In this document: positions 7,972 to 17,790 of the stretch, piece after piece
How the letters are laid out: every line of letters starts with the position of its first letter
Numbering within the stretch: position 1 is the first letter of the stretch
NCBI RefSeq assembly: GCF_015244705.1
Contig: NZ_JABCQF010000003.1
Coordinates: 244,782 to 308,781 of the forward strand
Direction: 5' to 3'
Source: Gluconobacter potus
GTDB taxonomy: Bacteria; Pseudomonadota; Alphaproteobacteria; Acetobacterales; Acetobacteraceae
DNA length: 64,000 bases
Program-made: the position numbers and the translations under genes
Notes under the pieces: model-generated
Told to the model about the DNA's origin: nothing
Database searches by the model: none
Seen by the model: the letters and a program-made list of their open reading frames with translations, nothing else

Positions 7972-9198
7972 TCAGACGAACAGCCCCGCAATCACCGCAC
8001 TCATCGCATTGGACAGCGTGCCCGCTGCCACGGCCCGAACAGCCAGCGACGCCACATCCGTCCGCCGACGCGGCTCCGCACTCCCGAATGCCCCGATCAG
8101 AATCCCGATCGTGGAGATGTTCGCAAATCCGCACAGCGCGAAGGACAGGATCGTGATCGTCCGCTGCGACAACGCATGCGCATGGATCAGCGGCGACAGG
8201 TTCACATAAGCCACGAACTCGTTGAACGCGATCTTCTGTCCAAGCAGTCCCCCCGCCACGATACATTCGCTCCACGGCACCCCGAGCAGCCAGGCAAACG
8301 GCGCAAACACCGTCCCCAGGATGCGCGCCAAAGACAGCCCAACCGCTCCCAGAAGTCCGTTCGCAAGCGCAATCAGCCCCACAAATGCAATCAGGACCGA
8401 TCCCACCGCCACTGCAATCTTCGCGCCATTCATCGCACCATCCGCAATCGCCTCGAACATGCTGTGATGCCCGTGATCCGCCCCGGCAATCTGCGCATCA
8501 GACCGCCGCGGCCCCGGAAACAGAATGCGCGAGAACAGCAGCCCCCCCGGGATCGCCATGAAAGACGCCGCCAGCAGGTTCTCCATCGGCACACCGAGCG
8601 AAGCATATCCCGCCAGCACGGACCCCGCGATCGACGACGTCCCGCTGCACAGAACCGTCGCCAGCTCCCCTTCCGACATTTCCGCCAGACAGGTCTGAAG
8701 CGCGATCGGCATCTCGCTCTGTCCCAGGAAAATCGTCAGGACCGCCGAAAACGATTCGAGCCCCGTTGTCCCCAGTACCCGAGACAGCGCCCCGCCAATC
8801 AGCTTCGAGAGGAACTGCAACACGCCCCAGTGCTGCAACAGCCCCAGAAGTGCTGCGACATAAACGATCTCCGGCAGAACCTTGAGCGCAAAGACGAAAC
8901 TGTCATTGCCAAACAGCCCGTTCATCTTCGGCCCCACAAGCCCGCCGAACAGGAACGCACTGCCCACATCCCCGTAAGACAGGACCTTCGTCACCGCATC
9001 GGACATCAGATGCAGCCCATGCGCGCCCGCCGGCACCCACAATACGACCGCCGCAATCAGCATCTGCAATAGCAGCGCCCGTCCGACGAGTGACCAGTCG
9101 ATGGCCCGGCGGTTGGTGGACAAAAGCGCACCCAGAAACAGAAGACCGGCCATGCCGACAAGGACGCGCAGGATCACGCAGGCAAACTCCTCACCCAA
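7972..9198 (-). CDS. Concentrative nucleoside transporter (NupC/CNT family)
   Basis: CNT proteins import nucleosides with protons or sodium across the inner membrane. The 408-residue protein is almost entirely hydrophobic, with about 10 membrane segments. CNT signatures are visible: AFLFGGL near residue 80, a FVFALKVLPEIVYVAALLGLL segment near 100, the substrate-site GQSEMPIALQ near 160, an SIAGSVLAGYASLGV helix near 190, and GQKIAFNEFVAYVNL near 320 with CGFANISTIGILIGAFG. The natural substrate (purine or pyrimidine nucleosides) cannot be read from sequence. It lies 100 bases upstream of sodC on the same strand. The gap holds no clear terminator. Confidence 0.92.
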   Translation of the reverse strand: MGEEFACVILRVLVGMAGLLFLGALLSTNRRAIDWSLVGRALLLQMLIAAVVLWVPAGAHGLHLMSDAVTKVLSYGDVGSAFLFGGLVGPKMNGLFGNDSFVFALKVLPEIVYVAALLGLLQHWGVLQFLSKLIGGALSRVLGTTGLESFSAVLTIFLGQSEMPIALQTCLAEMSEGELATVLCSGTSSIAGSVLAGYASLGVPMENLLAASFMAIPGGLLFSRILFPGPRRSDAQIAGADHGHHSMFEAIADGAMNGAKIAVAVGSVLIAFVGLIALANGLLGAVGLSLARILGTVFAPFAWLLGVPWSECIVAGGLLGQKIAFNEFVAYVNLSPLIHAHALSQRTITILSFALCGFANISTIGILIGAFGSAEPRRRTDVASLAVRAVAAGTLSNAMSAVIAGLFV

Positions 9199-9334
9199 AA
9201 ACAGAACGACGCACCCGGAACTGAACCCGAAACGACCTGAACCTGTCCGTCATGTCACGTCCTGTCCACCCCTCCTCTCTCGCCTGCACGCCCCCGAACC
9301 GCTAGGATGCCGCCGACTGATAGGGAGAAGCCCC

Positions 9335-9829
9335 ATGACCTGTGCCTATGATTTCAGCCTTCCCGGCCTGTCCGGCGACACGATCGACCTCTCGGCCTAT
9401 CGCGGACGACCGCTGCTGATCGTCAACACGGCATCCAAATGCGGCTTCACCCCCCAGTACGAAGACCTCCAGCACCTCTGGTCCCGCTACGGCCGCGACT
9501 ACCCCGAAGGCCTGATGATCATCGGCGTGCCGTCGAATGATTTCGGCCAGCAGGAACCCGGCTCGTCCGAAGACATCAAGAATTTCTGCCACCGCAATTA
9601 CGGCGTGAGCTTCCCCATGACCGCGCGCCAGCATGTGCGCGGCCCCGAAACCACCCCGCTGTTCCGCTGGCTGGACAAGCAGGGCGGCTTCCTCGCCCGC
9701 CCGCGCTGGAATTTCTACAAATATCTGACCGACCGCGACGGCAAGCTCGTCAACTGGTTCACACCACTGTCCAAACCCGCCTCAAACCGCGTCGAGGAAG
9801 CCGTCCGGAAGGTCCTGCTGAATCACTGA
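9335..9829 (+). CDS. Glutathione peroxidase family protein (thioredoxin-type Cys peroxidase)
   Basis: The protein reduces hydroperoxides using thiol donors. ATG at 9335 gives 164 residues and is preceded by AGGGAG at about 9322. Motifs are NTASKCGFTPQY, with the peroxidatic residue Cys (not selenocysteine) near residue 38, GVPSNDFGQQEPGS near 70, and WNFYKYLTDRDG, which carries the conserved Trp/Asn/Phe near 130. The length and loop deletions are those of monomeric bacterial GPx (BtuE-like), which generally use thioredoxin more than glutathione. The coding end overlaps the convergent DUF4112 gene by 7 bases. Confidence 0.93.
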   Translation: MTCAYDFSLPGLSGDTIDLSAYRGRPLLIVNTASKCGFTPQYEDLQHLWSRYGRDYPEGLMIIGVPSNDFGQQEPGSSEDIKNFCHRNYGVSFPMTARQHVRGPETTPLFRWLDKQGGFLARPRWNFYKYLTDRDGKLVNWFTPLSKPASNRVEEAVRKVLLNH

Positions 9830-10212
9830 CCCCCGAGCCGCCCCGCAAGGGAGGCTTCGATCAGCGCGATATTCCGCAGATCGGCCTTGAAGACCGTATC
9901 GAACAGATCCCCCGCCAACGGCACGAGGCCCACCACGGCCTCAATCGCCACATTGCCCAGCATCCGCTGCACGGTCTGGCGGTCCACGCCCATCCGCAGC
10001 CCTTCCCAGACGATATAAAGCGACAGCGCCGTCCCGATCAGCGCACCGCCTCCGGGCAGAAGCCCCAGCAGCGTATCCAGCCCCGCCCGCAGCCGCAGCC
10101 CCGGAATCCGCGCGGCAGAGTTCAGAAGCCAGGCCAGACGCCGGATCCGATCCAGCCTCAGGCGAAGCTCGGCAACACTCACAGGCGGGGAAATCGTTGA
10201 AAAATCGGTCAT
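9823..10212 (-). CDS. DUF4112 small membrane protein
   Basis: ATG at 10212 gives 129 residues. The sequence matches the DUF4112 pattern: RLAWLLNSAARIPGLRLRAGLDTLLGLLPGGGALIGTAL near the middle, then a hydrophobic segment (ALSLYIVWEGLRMG) and a C-terminal VGLVPLAGDLFDTVFKADLRN segment. Two membrane-associated stretches are likely. The function of the family is unknown. An extended reading from 10293 is possible, but its first 27 residues are polar and Cys-rich and not family-like. It overlaps the gpx stop region by 7 bases, tail to tail. Confidence 0.85.
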   Translation of the reverse strand: MTDFSTISPPVSVAELRLRLDRIRRLAWLLNSAARIPGLRLRAGLDTLLGLLPGGGALIGTALSLYIVWEGLRMGVDRQTVQRMLGNVAIEAVVGLVPLAGDLFDTVFKADLRNIALIEASLAGRLGGQ

Positions 10213-10318
10213 GGCACCCCCTATCACGCAACAGCGACAGGGAAGTTCGTCTTTTTTCCTTGAACAACCGTATCGAAACCCGCCAGAGTTCAAGTCAGAA
10301 ATGTGACAGGAGACATTT

Positions 10319-10564
10319 ATGAAGGACTCACCGCTCCGCCCGATCCTGCCCCTTCTGGTCGTTGCCGCCCTCGGCGCGCTGACCCCGGCCGTGGCCCATC
10401 ACGTCACGACCTTCCTTGGCCTGTCCGGCATCTTCTGGGCCAGCGCCATGCTGATGCTGGAAGTCACGCTCCTGTGCATCGGCCTCGCCGCGATCCGCCC
10501 CACGATCCAGCAGCCCGCCAGAGCCGAAACAACCCTGCACAACCGCGAAACGGTCCTGCGCTGA
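10319..10564 (+). CDS. Small two-segment membrane protein, unknown function
   Basis: This is an 81-residue protein with ATG at 10319 preceded by ACAGGAGA at about 10305, a good ribosome binding site. Residues 8-27 (PILPLLVVAALGALTPAVAH) look like a signal or membrane segment. Residues 37-59 (GIFWASAMLMLEVTLLCIGLAAI) are a second. The polar tail is about 20 residues. I do not recognise a family. It sits alone between the divergent DUF4112 gene and murJ, 76 bases before murJ. Confidence 0.6.
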   Translation: MKDSPLRPILPLLVVAALGALTPAVAHHVTTFLGLSGIFWASAMLMLEVTLLCIGLAAIRPTIQQPARAETTLHNRETVLR

Positions 10565-10640
10565 AGCCCATCCGCCACACTGCGCTTTTCCTGTAACGGA
10601 GGATATGTCGCGGCGCCGGATGTTAGGCTAGGATCAGGAA

Positions 10641-12197
10641 ATGCTTCGCAATTTCCTGACAGTCGGCAGCTGGACCATGCTTTCGCGTGTCCTCGGCCTC
10701 GTTCGTGACCAGCTTCTCGCCGCGTTCCTGGGTGCCGGCCCCGTTCAGGACGCCTACCTGATCGCGCTTCGGCTGCCCAACATGTTCCGGCGCCTCTTCG
10801 GTGAAGGCGCATTCAACGCCGCCTTCGTGCCGATGTTCACCGAACGCTACGAAACGAAGGGCCACCAGTCCGCCCTGCGCTTCGCGGGGCAGGCCCTGTC
10901 CGGACTGATGCTCTGGCTCGCCCTGCTGACGGTTCTGGCCGAAATCTTCATGCCACTGGTCGTGGAATGCATCGGCTCGGGCCTCACCGGCACCCGCTTT
11001 GAAACCGCGGTGCACCTGTCACGAATCACGTTTCCCTACATGCTGCTGATCTGCGGCGCAGCGCTCGTCTCCGGCGTGCTCAACGGCCTCGGCAAGTTCA
11101 CCGCCGCCGCCGCCGCCTATGTCACCTTCAACATCATCGGCATCGCCGCAATCCTGCTCGGCGCGCTGGTCTGGCACAACACCGCCGTCGTCAGCGCCTG
11201 GGGTGTCACGCTCTCCGGCGTCGTCCAGCTCGGCGCCCTGTACTGGGCCGCCCACCGCGCGGGCATGGCCCCACACCTGACATGGCCCAGCCTGTCGTCC
11301 GACATGCGTGCCCTGCTGCGCCGCATGGGGCCCGGCCTCGTCGGGTCCGGCGTCACCCAGATCAACCTGACCGTCGACACCATCATCGCCACCCACCTGC
11401 CCGTCGGCACGCCCTCGATCCTGTATTTCGCGGACCGCATCAACCAGCTCCCCCTCGGCGTGCTGGGCTCGGCCGCCGGGACGGCGCTCCTGCCGCTCCT
11501 GACACGCCACATCGCCAATAATGACCGCGCTGCCGTCCATTCCAGCATCAACCGCGCCATCGATTACACGCTGCTCCTGACGCTGCCCGCCATGATCGGC
11601 ATGATCTTCCTGGCCTCCCCGATCATGGCCGCGCTCTTCGGATATGGCCGCTTCACGGTCGCAGACGCGATCCTTTCGGGACAATGCCTTCAGGCCTATG
11701 CCCTCGGCCTGCCCGCCTTCGTCCTCATCAAGGTCCTCTCCCCGGCCTTTTTCGCGGAAGGGGACACCGTCACCCCCGTGCGCATCGGCTTCTTCACGCT
11801 GGGACTGAACCTCGTCCTCAACCTTATGCTCTACCGCCCGCTCGGCCATATCGGGCCGCCGCTGGCCAGCACGATCGCCGCCTTCGTCAACTGCACGCTG
11901 CTCGCCGTGATCCTACACCGGCGAGGCCTCTTCATCGCAGATCCACTCCTGAAGGGCCGAGCCACGCGCATCGCGGGCGCCGCCATCATGATGGCCCTGT
12001 GGGTCGCCGCGGCCGAAAAACTCGCAGCTCCCGGCCTGCCGTCCTGGCACGGCATCTGGCGCTTCGGCATGCTCACGGCCCTGATCATCTTCGGCATGCT
12101 CGTCTACGCCGTAATGCTGGACGCCCTGAAAGTGGTGCGCCTGCGTGACGCCACCGTGGCTTTGCAGACACGCCTGCACCGCCGACGCGCCCGCTGA
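10641..12197 (+). CDS. murJ: Lipid II flippase MurJ
   Basis: MurJ (MviN) flips undecaprenyl-linked peptidoglycan precursor across the inner membrane. The 518-residue protein opens with the family start MLRNFLTVGSWTMLSRVLGLVRDQLLAAFLG and continues with QDAYLIALRLPNMFRRLFGEGAFNAAFVPMF, including the functionally important Arg residues in the central cavity. About 14 hydrophobic segments follow, including SRITFPYMLLICGAALVSGVLN and ILYFADRINQLPLGVLG. Length and order are typical for MOP-superfamily MurJ. A strong stem-loop directly follows the stop. Confidence 0.96.
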   Translation: MLRNFLTVGSWTMLSRVLGLVRDQLLAAFLGAGPVQDAYLIALRLPNMFRRLFGEGAFNAAFVPMFTERYETKGHQSALRFAGQALSGLMLWLALLTVLAEIFMPLVVECIGSGLTGTRFETAVHLSRITFPYMLLICGAALVSGVLNGLGKFTAAAAAYVTFNIIGIAAILLGALVWHNTAVVSAWGVTLSGVVQLGALYWAAHRAGMAPHLTWPSLSSDMRALLRRMGPGLVGSGVTQINLTVDTIIATHLPVGTPSILYFADRINQLPLGVLGSAAGTALLPLLTRHIANNDRAAVHSSINRAIDYTLLLTLPAMIGMIFLASPIMAALFGYGRFTVADAILSGQCLQAYALGLPAFVLIKVLSPAFFAEGDTVTPVRIGFFTLGLNLVLNLMLYRPLGHIGPPLASTIAAFVNCTLLAVILHRRGLFIADPLLKGRATRIAGAAIMMALWVAAAEKLAAPGLPSWHGIWRFGMLTALIIFGMLVYAVMLDALKVVRLRDATVALQTRLHRRRAR

Positions 12198-12200
12198 CCC

Positions 12201-12240
12201 CTCCGTGCCGGTTCACACACCGGCACGGAGACGTTATTTT
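12201..12240 (+). terminator. Rho-independent terminator after murJ
   Basis: CTCCGTGCCGGT at 12201-12212 pairs perfectly with ACCGGCACGGAG at 12219-12230 around a 6-base loop. TTATTTT follows at 12234-12240. It begins 3 bases after the murJ stop and separates murJ from mutS. Confidence 0.8.
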
Positions 12241-12292
12241 CCCATCCCCTTCCCGAAGTGACAGCCCGGAGACCGGACCCATCGGCACCTTC

Positions 12293-14944
12293 ATGCCCCT
12301 GCCCACCGCCGAAAACGCCAGCCCCGCGATGGCCCAGTGGTTCGATCTCAAACATCAGGAACCCGACGCCCTCCTGTTCTTCCGCATGGGCGATTTCTAC
12401 GAGCTGTTCTTCTCCGATGCGCAGGCCGCCGCCATGGCGCTCGACATCGCGCTCACGGCCCGCGGCACCCATCAGGGTGAGCCGATCCCGATGTGCGGCG
12501 TCCCCGTCGCGGCCGCCCCGGCCTATCTGTCGCGTCTGATCCGTCGCGGCTTCCGCGTCGCCGTCGCCGAACAGACCCAGACACCCCCGAAAAAAGGCGA
12601 AAAACCGCAGAAAGGCCCGCTGTCCCGCGCCATCGTCCGCGTCGTCACCCCCGGCACCCTGACCGAAGACGAACTGCTCGAAGCCGGACGTGCCAACCTG
12701 CTTCTCGCCATCGCCCGCAGCCCGGAAAAGCGCGCAAAGACGGTAGGTGCCGCCTGGATCGACATCTCGACCGGCGCCTTCGAAACCGCCTCGGTGCCCG
12801 AACCCGCCCTTCCCGAACTCATGGCCCGGCTCGACGCCGCCGAGATCCTCTCCGAACCCGACCTGATCCCCCCAGACTACGCGTCCCGACTGGCCCCCGT
12901 CGCCGTCCCACCCACGCTCGACAGCGCCCGAACCCTCGTCGCCCGCGCCTATGGCGTCGCCCAGATCGACGCGCTCGGAGACTTCCCGCCCGAACAGGCC
13001 ATCGCCTGCGCCATGGCCCTGAATTACGTCCAGCGCAGTCAGGCCGGCGCACTCCCGCGCCTCTCCCGCCCCATCCCGCAGGGCACGGACGGCGTTCTCG
13101 GCATTGACCCCGCCACCCGCGCCAGCCTCGACATCCTCCGCACCCGCGACGGCGAGACGAAACACAGCCTCCTCGGCGCCGTCACCCGCACCGCCACGGC
13201 CGCAGGCTCCCGCCTCCTCGCCCAGTGGCTCGCCTCCCCCCTGACCGACGCCACCGCAATCACGGACCGCCAGAACGGCTGGCTCTGGCTGCAATCCATC
13301 CCCGGCCTGTCCGGCGCACTCGGCGACATCCTGCGCCGCACGCCAGACCCCGCCCGCGCCCTGGGCCGCATCTCCGCCGGACGCGGCCAGCCCCGCGATC
13401 TCGCCGCCATCCGCGACACGCTGATCGCCGCCAACGACATCACCGCCCTGTTCCAGCCCGCCTGCGACCAGAACACACCCACGCTGATCCGCACCCTCAC
13501 CGCAGGCCTGTACGGCCGCGCCGACACCCTGCTGGAGCAGCTTCAGGCCGCCGTCGCCGAAACCCTTCCCGCCCGGATCGAAGACGGCGGTTTCATCGCC
13601 CCCGGCTACAACACGGAGCTGGACCGCTATCGCGGCCTGCGTGACGAAAGCCGCCGCATCATCGCCGCCATGCAGGGCGAGCTGTCCGAAAAATTCGGCG
13701 TCTCGAACCTCAAGATCAAACATCACGCGCAGCTCGGCTACGTGATCGAAGTCCCGTCCGCCGCCGGCACGAAACTGCGCGACAATCCCGAACTGTCCTT
13801 CCGTCAGGGCACGGCCAGCCTCGCCCGCTTCTCCACGGAAGAACTCGCCGGTCTGGACCGCGCCATCCTCGAAGCTGCCGACAAGGCTGCCACACTGGAA
13901 CGCCGCATCTTCGCCGAGCTCTGCGCCCGCATCCTGCAAACCCCGGCCCTCGATGACGTCGCAGAGTTTCTGGCCCTCGCCGACGTCCTGCGCTCCTGCG
14001 GCCTGCTCGCAGAAGGCGGCTCATGGTGCCGCCCCACAGTCACGGACGGCACGGAGTTCAGCCTCGTCGCCTGCCGCCACCCGGTCGTCGAAGCCGCACT
14101 GGCCGAGTCGGGAAGCGCCGATGCCCGCTTCATCCCCAATGACTGCGCCCTGCCACCCGAACACCGCGCAATGCTGCTCACCGGCCCGAACATGGCCGGC
14201 AAATCCACCTTCCTGCGCCAGACCGCCCTCGCGGTAATTCTTGCGCAGGCGGGCCTCCCCGTTCCCGCGAAATCCGCACAGATCGGCGTCGTGGACCGCC
14301 TGTTCTCCCGCGTCGGCGGCGCGGACGACCTCGCCCGCGGCCGCTCCACCTTCATGGTCGAAATGACCGAGACCGCTGCGATTCTCAATCAGGCCGGCCC
14401 CAAGTCCCTCGTCGTCGTGGACGAGATCGGCCGTGGCACCGCAACCCTCGACGGACTGTCCATCGCCTGGGCCACGCTCGAAGCCCTGCACACCCAGCTC
14501 GGCTCGCGGACAATCTTTGCAACACATTTCCATGAGCTCGGCGCCCTGACCGAATTCCTCCCCCGCCTCGCCCCCTACACGATGGCCGTGAAAGAGTGGC
14601 GCGGCGAGGTGATCTTCCAGCACGAGGTCCGCCCGGGTGCCGCCCGCAAAAGCTGGGGCCTGCATGTCGCAAAACTTGCGGGAATCCCGGCTTCCGTGGT
14701 CAATCGCGCCAGCCGGCTCCTGTCCCAGTTCGAGCGCGAACAGGCCGAAGCCCGCTCCTCGCTCCCGCTTTTCGAAGCCGTAACGGAGCCGGAAATACCC
14801 CCCGCGCCCGAGCCCGCAGCGCCCCCCATCCCCACGCCGCTGGAAGACGCCATCAGGGCCCTAAACCCCGATGATCTCTCTCCCCGGGACGCGCTGGATG
14901 CGCTATACGAACTGAAACGCCTCGCCTCAGGAAACGGCACTTGA
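12293..14944 (+). CDS. mutS: DNA mismatch repair protein MutS
   Basis: MutS recognises base mismatches and small loops and starts repair with MutL. The N-terminal mismatch-binding domain shows the intercalating Phe in FFRMGDFYELFF (GDFYE) near residue 35 and MCGVPVAAAPAYLSRLI near 70. The core and clamp domains follow. The C-terminal ATPase has Walker A GPNMAGKST near residue 635, DDLARGRSTFMVEM, Walker B VVVDEIGRGTATLDG, and ATHFHEL. At 883 residues it is of standard length. ATG at 12293 is used. The stop TGA overlaps the TTG start of glnD by sharing TTGA at 14941-14944, suggesting coupled translation. Confidence 0.97.
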   Translation: MPLPTAENASPAMAQWFDLKHQEPDALLFFRMGDFYELFFSDAQAAAMALDIALTARGTHQGEPIPMCGVPVAAAPAYLSRLIRRGFRVAVAEQTQTPPKKGEKPQKGPLSRAIVRVVTPGTLTEDELLEAGRANLLLAIARSPEKRAKTVGAAWIDISTGAFETASVPEPALPELMARLDAAEILSEPDLIPPDYASRLAPVAVPPTLDSARTLVARAYGVAQIDALGDFPPEQAIACAMALNYVQRSQAGALPRLSRPIPQGTDGVLGIDPATRASLDILRTRDGETKHSLLGAVTRTATAAGSRLLAQWLASPLTDATAITDRQNGWLWLQSIPGLSGALGDILRRTPDPARALGRISAGRGQPRDLAAIRDTLIAANDITALFQPACDQNTPTLIRTLTAGLYGRADTLLEQLQAAVAETLPARIEDGGFIAPGYNTELDRYRGLRDESRRIIAAMQGELSEKFGVSNLKIKHHAQLGYVIEVPSAAGTKLRDNPELSFRQGTASLARFSTEELAGLDRAILEAADKAATLERRIFAELCARILQTPALDDVAEFLALADVLRSCGLLAEGGSWCRPTVTDGTEFSLVACRHPVVEAALAESGSADARFIPNDCALPPEHRAMLLTGPNMAGKSTFLRQTALAVILAQAGLPVPAKSAQIGVVDRLFSRVGGADDLARGRSTFMVEMTETAAILNQAGPKSLVVVDEIGRGTATLDGLSIAWATLEALHTQLGSRTIFATHFHELGALTEFLPRLAPYTMAVKEWRGEVIFQHEVRPGAARKSWGLHVAKLAGIPASVVNRASRLLSQFEREQAEARSSLPLFEAVTEPEIPPAPEPAAPPIPTPLEDAIRALNPDDLSPRDALDALYELKRLASGNGT

Positions 14945-17790
14945 AAGAAACCTCTTTCTGGGGCGAAACTCCCTCTCTTTCCTTCGCTGACGATACGGAT
15001 AAGCCCCTGTCTGACCGAACCGCCTCCCCCCCGTGCGACCCGGCCTCCTCCCTGCAGACCGCTCTCGATACGGCTGCGGCACAGGGGCAGACGACCCGCG
15101 AGAACGTCCTCTCGATCCTGCGGCGGCATCTCGGCAGCGGTAACGCCACTGTCCGTCACGAGTTTGAAAAGCGCAGGATGTCGGGAATCGACGCCGCCCG
15201 CGCCCTCGCCCGCCAGGCTGACGACATGGTCTGCGCGCTGGCCGAACTCGCCGCACAGAAACACGAATCCCCCGGCGAAATCCTCTGCCTCTGCGCCACC
15301 GGCGGCTACGGCGCGGGACTTCTCGCCCCCTTCAGCGACATCGACATCCTCTTCCTGATCCCCGGTGACCCGACCCCGGCCATGACCGCCCGGATCGAGT
15401 TCATCCTCTACGCCCTGTGGGATCTCGGCCTGCGCGTCGGCCACGCCACCCGCTCCATCGCCGAATGTGTCCGCGACGCCGACAGCGACCTCACCATCCG
15501 CACGGCTCTGCTGGACCTGCGTTTCCTTCACGGCGAGCGCGGCCTCGCCCGCGACCTGCGCTGCGCCCTCGGCGCCGATCTGCAGAACGACCGGCTCTGC
15601 GAGTTCGTCATGGGCAAGATCGCCGAACGCGAACAGCGCCACCGCCGCTTCGGCGACAACCCCTACATGGTCGAGCCCAACATCAAGGAAGGCCGCGGGG
15701 GCCTGCGCGACCTGCAAACCCTGAACTGGATGGGCCGTGCCGCCCTGGGCTGTGCCGTCTCCACCCCGGATCGCAACGGCCAGCCCGCCGAAGCCCCGCA
15801 AACCCCGTCCTTCGCCTCCTTCGGCCTGCTGACAGACCGCGAATCCCTGCGCGCCCGCCGCTCATGGGACTTCCTGTGGACCGTCCGCCTGCATCTGCAC
15901 TACATCACCGGCCGCGCCGAAGAACGCCTGACCTTCGACGTCCAGCCCGTCATCGGCGGCCGCATGGGCTACGCCACGCACGGTCGCCAGCGCGGCGTCG
16001 AGCGCTTCATGCGGCACTATTTCCTGACGGCCCGCGACGTCATGCGCCTCACCAGCGTGCTGCAACCCGTCGTGCTGATGCATCTTCAGGACCAGACCAC
16101 CGGCGAGCCCCCCAAGGTCGTCCCCGGCCCCGAAGAGTTCCAGACCATTGCCGGTCGCATCTGCCCCATCGAACCCGTAACCTTCGCGGCCCAGCCCCGC
16201 GAAATGTTCCGCCTGCTCGACTGCGGCCGCCGCCATGACCTGCCCCTGCACCCCATCGCAATGCAGCAGATCATCCGCAACGAACGCCACGCCGTCACCC
16301 TGCGCGACGATCCCGCAACCGCGAAAATCTTTCTGGACCTGCTCTGCGAGCCGAGTGCGGACGAGACAAAAGCCGTCCCGTTCTGGCTCCCGATCCTGAA
16401 CGAAACCGGCCTCCTCGGCCGCCTCCTGCCAGACTGGTCCCGCGTCGTCGGACAGATGCAGTTCGACAGTTATCATATCTATACGGTCGACGAGCATATC
16501 GTCGAAGCCGTCCGCATGATGGGCCAGATCGAAGCCGGACGCATGGCGGACGAGATCCCCCTGGCTTACACGCTGGCCAGCGACCTGCGCTCCCGCCGCG
16601 CCCTCTACGTCGCCGTCCTGCTGCACGATATCGGCAAGGGGCGCGGCGGCGACCATTCCGAAATCGGCGCCGACCTTGCGCTGACGATCTGCCCGCAGCT
16701 CGGACTCGACCCCGAGGAAACCGACACCGTCTCCTGGCTGGTCCTGCATCATCTCCTGCTGTCCCAAACCGCCTTTACCCGCGACATCGATGATCCTCGC
16801 ACGATCCTCGACCTCGCCGATACCATCCAGTCGCCCGAACGCCTGCGCCTGCTGCTTCTCCTGACCATCGCTGATATGCGCGCCGTCAGTCCGAAGGTCT
16901 GGAACGCCTGGAAAGCCACCCTCCTGCGCGAGCTTTTCTCCCGCGTCGCCGAGGTTCTGGAAGGCGGACTGGCCGCCACCGAACGCGACAGCCGCGTCAA
17001 CCATGCCCGCGAACTCGCCCGCGACGGCCTCACCGGCACCCTGCCCGAAAGCAGCATCGACCGCTTCCTGGACCTTGGCTATCCGAGCTACTGGCTCGGC
17101 TTCGACACCGACACCCAGATGCGCCACGCCCGCATGGTCCATGACTCAGACCGCTACCGCTCCCCGGTCACGGTCGAGGCCTATCCCATCCCCGAACGCG
17201 GCGTCACCGAACTCACCGTCCTCTGCGCCGACCATCCGGGCCTGTTCTCCCAGATCGCAGGCGCTCTTGCCGTCGCAGGCGCCTCCATCGTGGACGCCCG
17301 CATTCACACACTCAGCGACGGCATGGCACTCGACACCTTCTGGGTGCAGGACGGCGAAGGCTGCTCTTTCGAGGAGCCGCATCAGCTCGGCCGCCTCAAC
17401 CATCTCGTGGAACAGGCCCTCTCCGGTCGCCTCGACATCCGCAAGGGCATCGAAGACGCCAGCCATCACAGCACCTCGCGCCGGATGCGCGCGATCCACG
17501 TCCCGCCCCGCGTCGTCATCGACAACACCGCTTCGGACCGTCACACCGTCATCGAAGTCAACGGCCGTGACCGTCCCGGCCTGCTGCACGACATCACATC
17601 CGCTCTCAGCAGCCAGTCCCTCCAGATCTCCTCGGCCCACATCACGACCTACGGCATGCGCGCCGTAGACGTGTTCTACGTCCGCGATCTGCTGGGCCTG
17701 AAAATCACCGATCCGCTCCGCCTCAGCCGCCTGCGCGAGACCCTGCTCGCCTCCCTGACAAGCGCTCCGGTCACCACACCCGCAAGCTGA
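14941..17790 (+). CDS. glnD: Bifunctional PII uridylyltransferase/uridylyl-removing enzyme
   Basis: GlnD senses glutamine and adds UMP to, or removes it from, PII signal proteins, so it controls nitrogen assimilation. The 949-residue protein has a nucleotidyltransferase motif, GGYGAGLLAPFSDIDILFL, near residue 120, with the DxD metal pair. A GlnD-specific domain (GDNPYMVEPNIKEGRGGLRDLQT) lies near 240, an HD hydrolase domain (VLLHDIGKGRGGDHSEIG) near 560, and two C-terminal ACT domains near 755 and 870 (ELTVLCADHPGLFSQIAG and VIEVNGRDRPGLLHDIT). The start is TTG at 14941, overlapping the mutS stop. In the same window gltB/gltD and rpoN are further nitrogen-assimilation genes. Its 3' end overlaps the opposing TPR gene by 20 bases. 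Confidence 0.97.
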   Translation: MKETSFWGETPSLSFADDTDKPLSDRTASPPCDPASSLQTALDTAAAQGQTTRENVLSILRRHLGSGNATVRHEFEKRRMSGIDAARALARQADDMVCALAELAAQKHESPGEILCLCATGGYGAGLLAPFSDIDILFLIPGDPTPAMTARIEFILYALWDLGLRVGHATRSIAECVRDADSDLTIRTALLDLRFLHGERGLARDLRCALGADLQNDRLCEFVMGKIAEREQRHRRFGDNPYMVEPNIKEGRGGLRDLQTLNWMGRAALGCAVSTPDRNGQPAEAPQTPSFASFGLLTDRESLRARRSWDFLWTVRLHLHYITGRAEERLTFDVQPVIGGRMGYATHGRQRGVERFMRHYFLTARDVMRLTSVLQPVVLMHLQDQTTGEPPKVVPGPEEFQTIAGRICPIEPVTFAAQPREMFRLLDCGRRHDLPLHPIAMQQIIRNERHAVTLRDDPATAKIFLDLLCEPSADETKAVPFWLPILNETGLLGRLLPDWSRVVGQMQFDSYHIYTVDEHIVEAVRMMGQIEAGRMADEIPLAYTLASDLRSRRALYVAVLLHDIGKGRGGDHSEIGADLALTICPQLGLDPEETDTVSWLVLHHLLLSQTAFTRDIDDPRTILDLADTIQSPERLRLLLLLTIADMRAVSPKVWNAWKATLLRELFSRVAEVLEGGLAATERDSRVNHARELARDGLTGTLPESSIDRFLDLGYPSYWLGFDTDTQMRHARMVHDSDRYRSPVTVEAYPIPERGVTELTVLCADHPGLFSQIAGALAVAGASIVDARIHTLSDGMALDTFWVQDGEGCSFEEPHQLGRLNHLVEQALSGRLDIRKGIEDASHHSTSRRMRAIHVPPRVVIDNTASDRHTVIEVNGRDRPGLLHDITSALSSQSLQISSAHITTYGMRAVDVFYVRDLLGLKITDPLRLSRLRETLLASLTSAPVTTPAS

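Noticed and set aside
9335..9829. Selenocysteine at the peroxidase active site
   Set aside because: The codon is a Cys (TGC) in NTASKCGF, and no in-frame TGA is involved.
12104..13939. 611-codon open frame on the - strand opposite mutS
   Set aside because: Antisense shadow; Gly/Asp/Glu-rich sequence with no domain, mutS is complete on the + strand.
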